Both the position numbers and the translations under genes were made by a program. 22,718 nt of DNA from a bacterium (GTDB lineage Bacteria; Planctomycetota; Planctomycetia; Pirellulales; Pirellulaceae), in assembly GCA_030432015.1 (NCBI GenBank), contig JAUIHJ010000021.1:1-22718 (forward strand), read 5' to 3'. This document shows, in pieces, positions 21,441 to 22,718 of the stretch. The notes under the pieces were generated by a model. It saw only the letters and a list, made by a program, of their open reading frames with translations. It did no database searches and was not told where the DNA came from. Positions within the stretch are counted from its first letter, which is position 1; every line of letters begins with the position of its first letter.

Positions 21441-22718
21441 ATGTTTGACGAATTTTGGCTATTGACCCTGATTGTCTTTCTTCCCGTTTTGGGAGCTCTC
21501 GTGCTGGCATTCGTGCCGGGAGGACGCGACGAGGTTCTGCGCTACATCACCTTGATTGTGACCATCATGGTGCTGTTATTGGCGACCGGTGGTTTCTTTT
21601 TCTCCGATCCCACGAATTTTGACGTCGCCCGTGGCGACATGCAGAACACGTTCAACGTCTCGTGGATACCCTCGTTCGACATTGACTATTTCTTGGGTGT
21701 CGACGGGATCAGCTTTCCACTGATCATGCTGACCGCGCTGGTGAGTGTCTTTGCCATGGGGGCAAGCTGGTCGATCACCAAGCACGTCAAGGCGTACTGC
21801 ATTCTGTTTCTGCTGTTGGAAACCGGCATGCTGGGCGTGTTCATGGCCCTCGACTTCTTTCTGTTTTATGTGTTTTGGGAGGTCATGCTGCTGCCGATGT
21901 ATTTCCTGATCGGCGTCTGGGGGGGACCTCGCCGCGAATACGCCGCGATCAAGTTCTTTCTTTACACGCTGCTGGGTAGCGTGCTGATGTTGATCGCAAT
22001 TCTGCTGCTGTACTTCAACAGCGATTTGCGTGAGGTTGCCAAGGTCTCTGATCTCAATCCAAACAATCCCGACGCGCGAGTTCATTGGGACGAACTTCAC
22101 ATCAGCGATGCGGCGGCACGACGCGTCGGCTATGTCGTCATGCCGACGGACCAGCAGCGCACCAATGCTCAAATCGGTTGGCTGCGAACCGGTGGTCTGG
22201 CGTCACAGCCACTGGTCATTGACATCATCAATCCGGCAACAACATTCGGTCAGTGGGATACCGACGGCGACGGAACCCTGGCGGGCGACGAGATTGCCAG
22301 GGACAACGTCAGCGCAACCGACGCCGACCAGGACGGCAAGGTGACCAAGGACGAGTTTCTCCGGAAAATGATGAAGCTGGAGCCGGGCGAAGAGTTTTCC
22401 GAGACCCGCGTGCGTCTGGATGAAAAGACCCATAGCGTGATTGTTTACCTGCACTCCGCTCAAACGTCAGCCGCTGATGTGGTTGAAGCCGTTCGTGCCG
22501 CGTCGGCAAAAGACGAGCTGCTCGCAGGAACCGTTACCGCATTCCTGCCCGCAGGCACTGATGGCTCCGGCGAAGTACTGGTCGGCGACGGTATCCCGGC
22601 GGGTATCCACGTTGTCGACAATCCCGTTCACACCTTTAATCTCTTGGCCTTGGCAGCGGTCGGTCAGCATACCGAGTGCTTCGATGGAAAGGCCCTGTTT
22701 GGCTGGAAGCTTCAGCAC
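21441..22718 (+). CDS. nuoM: NADH-quinone oxidoreductase subunit M with EF-hand insertion (partial, runs off the window)
   Basis: NuoM (ND4) is a second Mrp-antiporter-like proton pump. The frame runs open from ATG 21441, 9 nt after nuoL, to the window end (426 codons, 3' end missing). TM1-TM6 are recognisable: FYVFWEVMLLPMYFLIGVWG holds the TM5 glutamate (Glu147; Glu144 in E. coli) and KFFLYTLLGSVLMLIAILLL is TM6. Normally TM7 follows after about 25 residues. Here about 200 hydrophilic residues (193-398) are inserted before the expected TFNLLAL segment. The insert contains two exact EF-hand loops, DTDGDGTLAGDE (residues 273-284, 22257-22292) and DADQDGKVTKDE (294-305, 22320-22355), with acidic residues at positions 1, 3, 5 and 12 and Gly at 6. 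A further alpha/beta-looking part follows (about 318-380). The insert is expected on the periplasmic side. Confidence 0.95.
   Translation, partial: MFDEFWLLTLIVFLPVLGALVLAFVPGGRDEVLRYITLIVTIMVLLLATGGFFFSDPTNFDVARGDMQNTFNVSWIPSFDIDYFLGVDGISFPLIMLTALVSVFAMGASWSITKHVKAYCILFLLLETGMLGVFMALDFFLFYVFWEVMLLPMYFLIGVWGGPRREYAAIKFFLYTLLGSVLMLIAILLLYFNSDLREVAKVSDLNPNNPDARVHWDELHISDAAARRVGYVVMPTDQQRTNAQIGWLRTGGLASQPLVIDIINPATTFGQWDTDGDGTLAGDEIARDNVSATDADQDGKVTKDEFLRKMMKLEPGEEFSETRVRLDEKTHSVIVYLHSAQTSAADVVEAVRAASAKDELLAGTVTAFLPAGTDGSGEVLVGDGIPAGIHVVDNPVHTFNLLALAAVGQHTECFDGKALFGWKLQH

Overview
The window most likely comes from a planctomycete (Planctomycetota, Pirellula-like). Three things point there: a bacterial formylmethanofuran-dehydrogenase-type C1 gene (fhcC), a Gram-negative Kdo/LPS-transport locus, and a long, interrupted complex I cluster whose subunits carry large extra loops. 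The taxonomic call is inference from gene content; there is no rRNA or marker phylogeny here.

Left half (1-10.7 kb). fhcC is the only plus-strand gene and converges on metK (11 nt apart). The remaining genes are on the minus strand. Read right to left they are csrA, tRNA-Glu(UUC) with its own promoter and intrinsic terminator, a lipoprotein of unknown function, class II fructose-bisphosphate aldolase with a clear promoter, a 48-residue membrane peptide, kdsD, kdsC, a 1099-residue protein and metK. The order kdsD-kdsC-large protein matches the kdsD-kdsC-lptC-lptA order of proteobacteria. The large protein has an N-terminal anchor plus LptC-like and several LptA/OstA-like stretches, so I read it as a planctomycete LptC/LptA counterpart.

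Middle (10.74-11.80 kb). About 1 kb has no gene I can support. It contains a run of three perfect or near-perfect hairpins at 11413-11502.

Right half (11.8-22.7 kb, plus strand). A respiratory complex I cluster: nuoI, a DUF2203 gene, nuoA, nuoC, nuoD, nuoH, nuoJ, nuoK, nuoL and nuoM (cut by the window edge). nuoH-J-K-L overlap by 1-4 nt, while nuoI/nuoA/nuoC/nuoD/nuoH are separated by spacers. nuoB, nuoE, nuoF and nuoG are absent from the window.

The most interesting signal is in the membrane arm. NuoM carries a roughly 200-residue insertion between TM6 and TM7 with two textbook EF-hand calcium loops. NuoL has an insertion at the equivalent TM6-TM7 loop, a His/Gly/Asp-rich TM2-TM3 loop built on a perfect 4x15-bp repeat, and a second His-rich segment further on. 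NuoA has a roughly 75-residue TM2-TM3 insertion, NuoJ an enlarged TM4-TM5 loop and NuoH a roughly 65-residue C-terminal tail. By known complex I topology almost all of these fall on the same outer (P) side, which suggests an additional, possibly metal- or Ca2+-binding, external layer on this enzyme.
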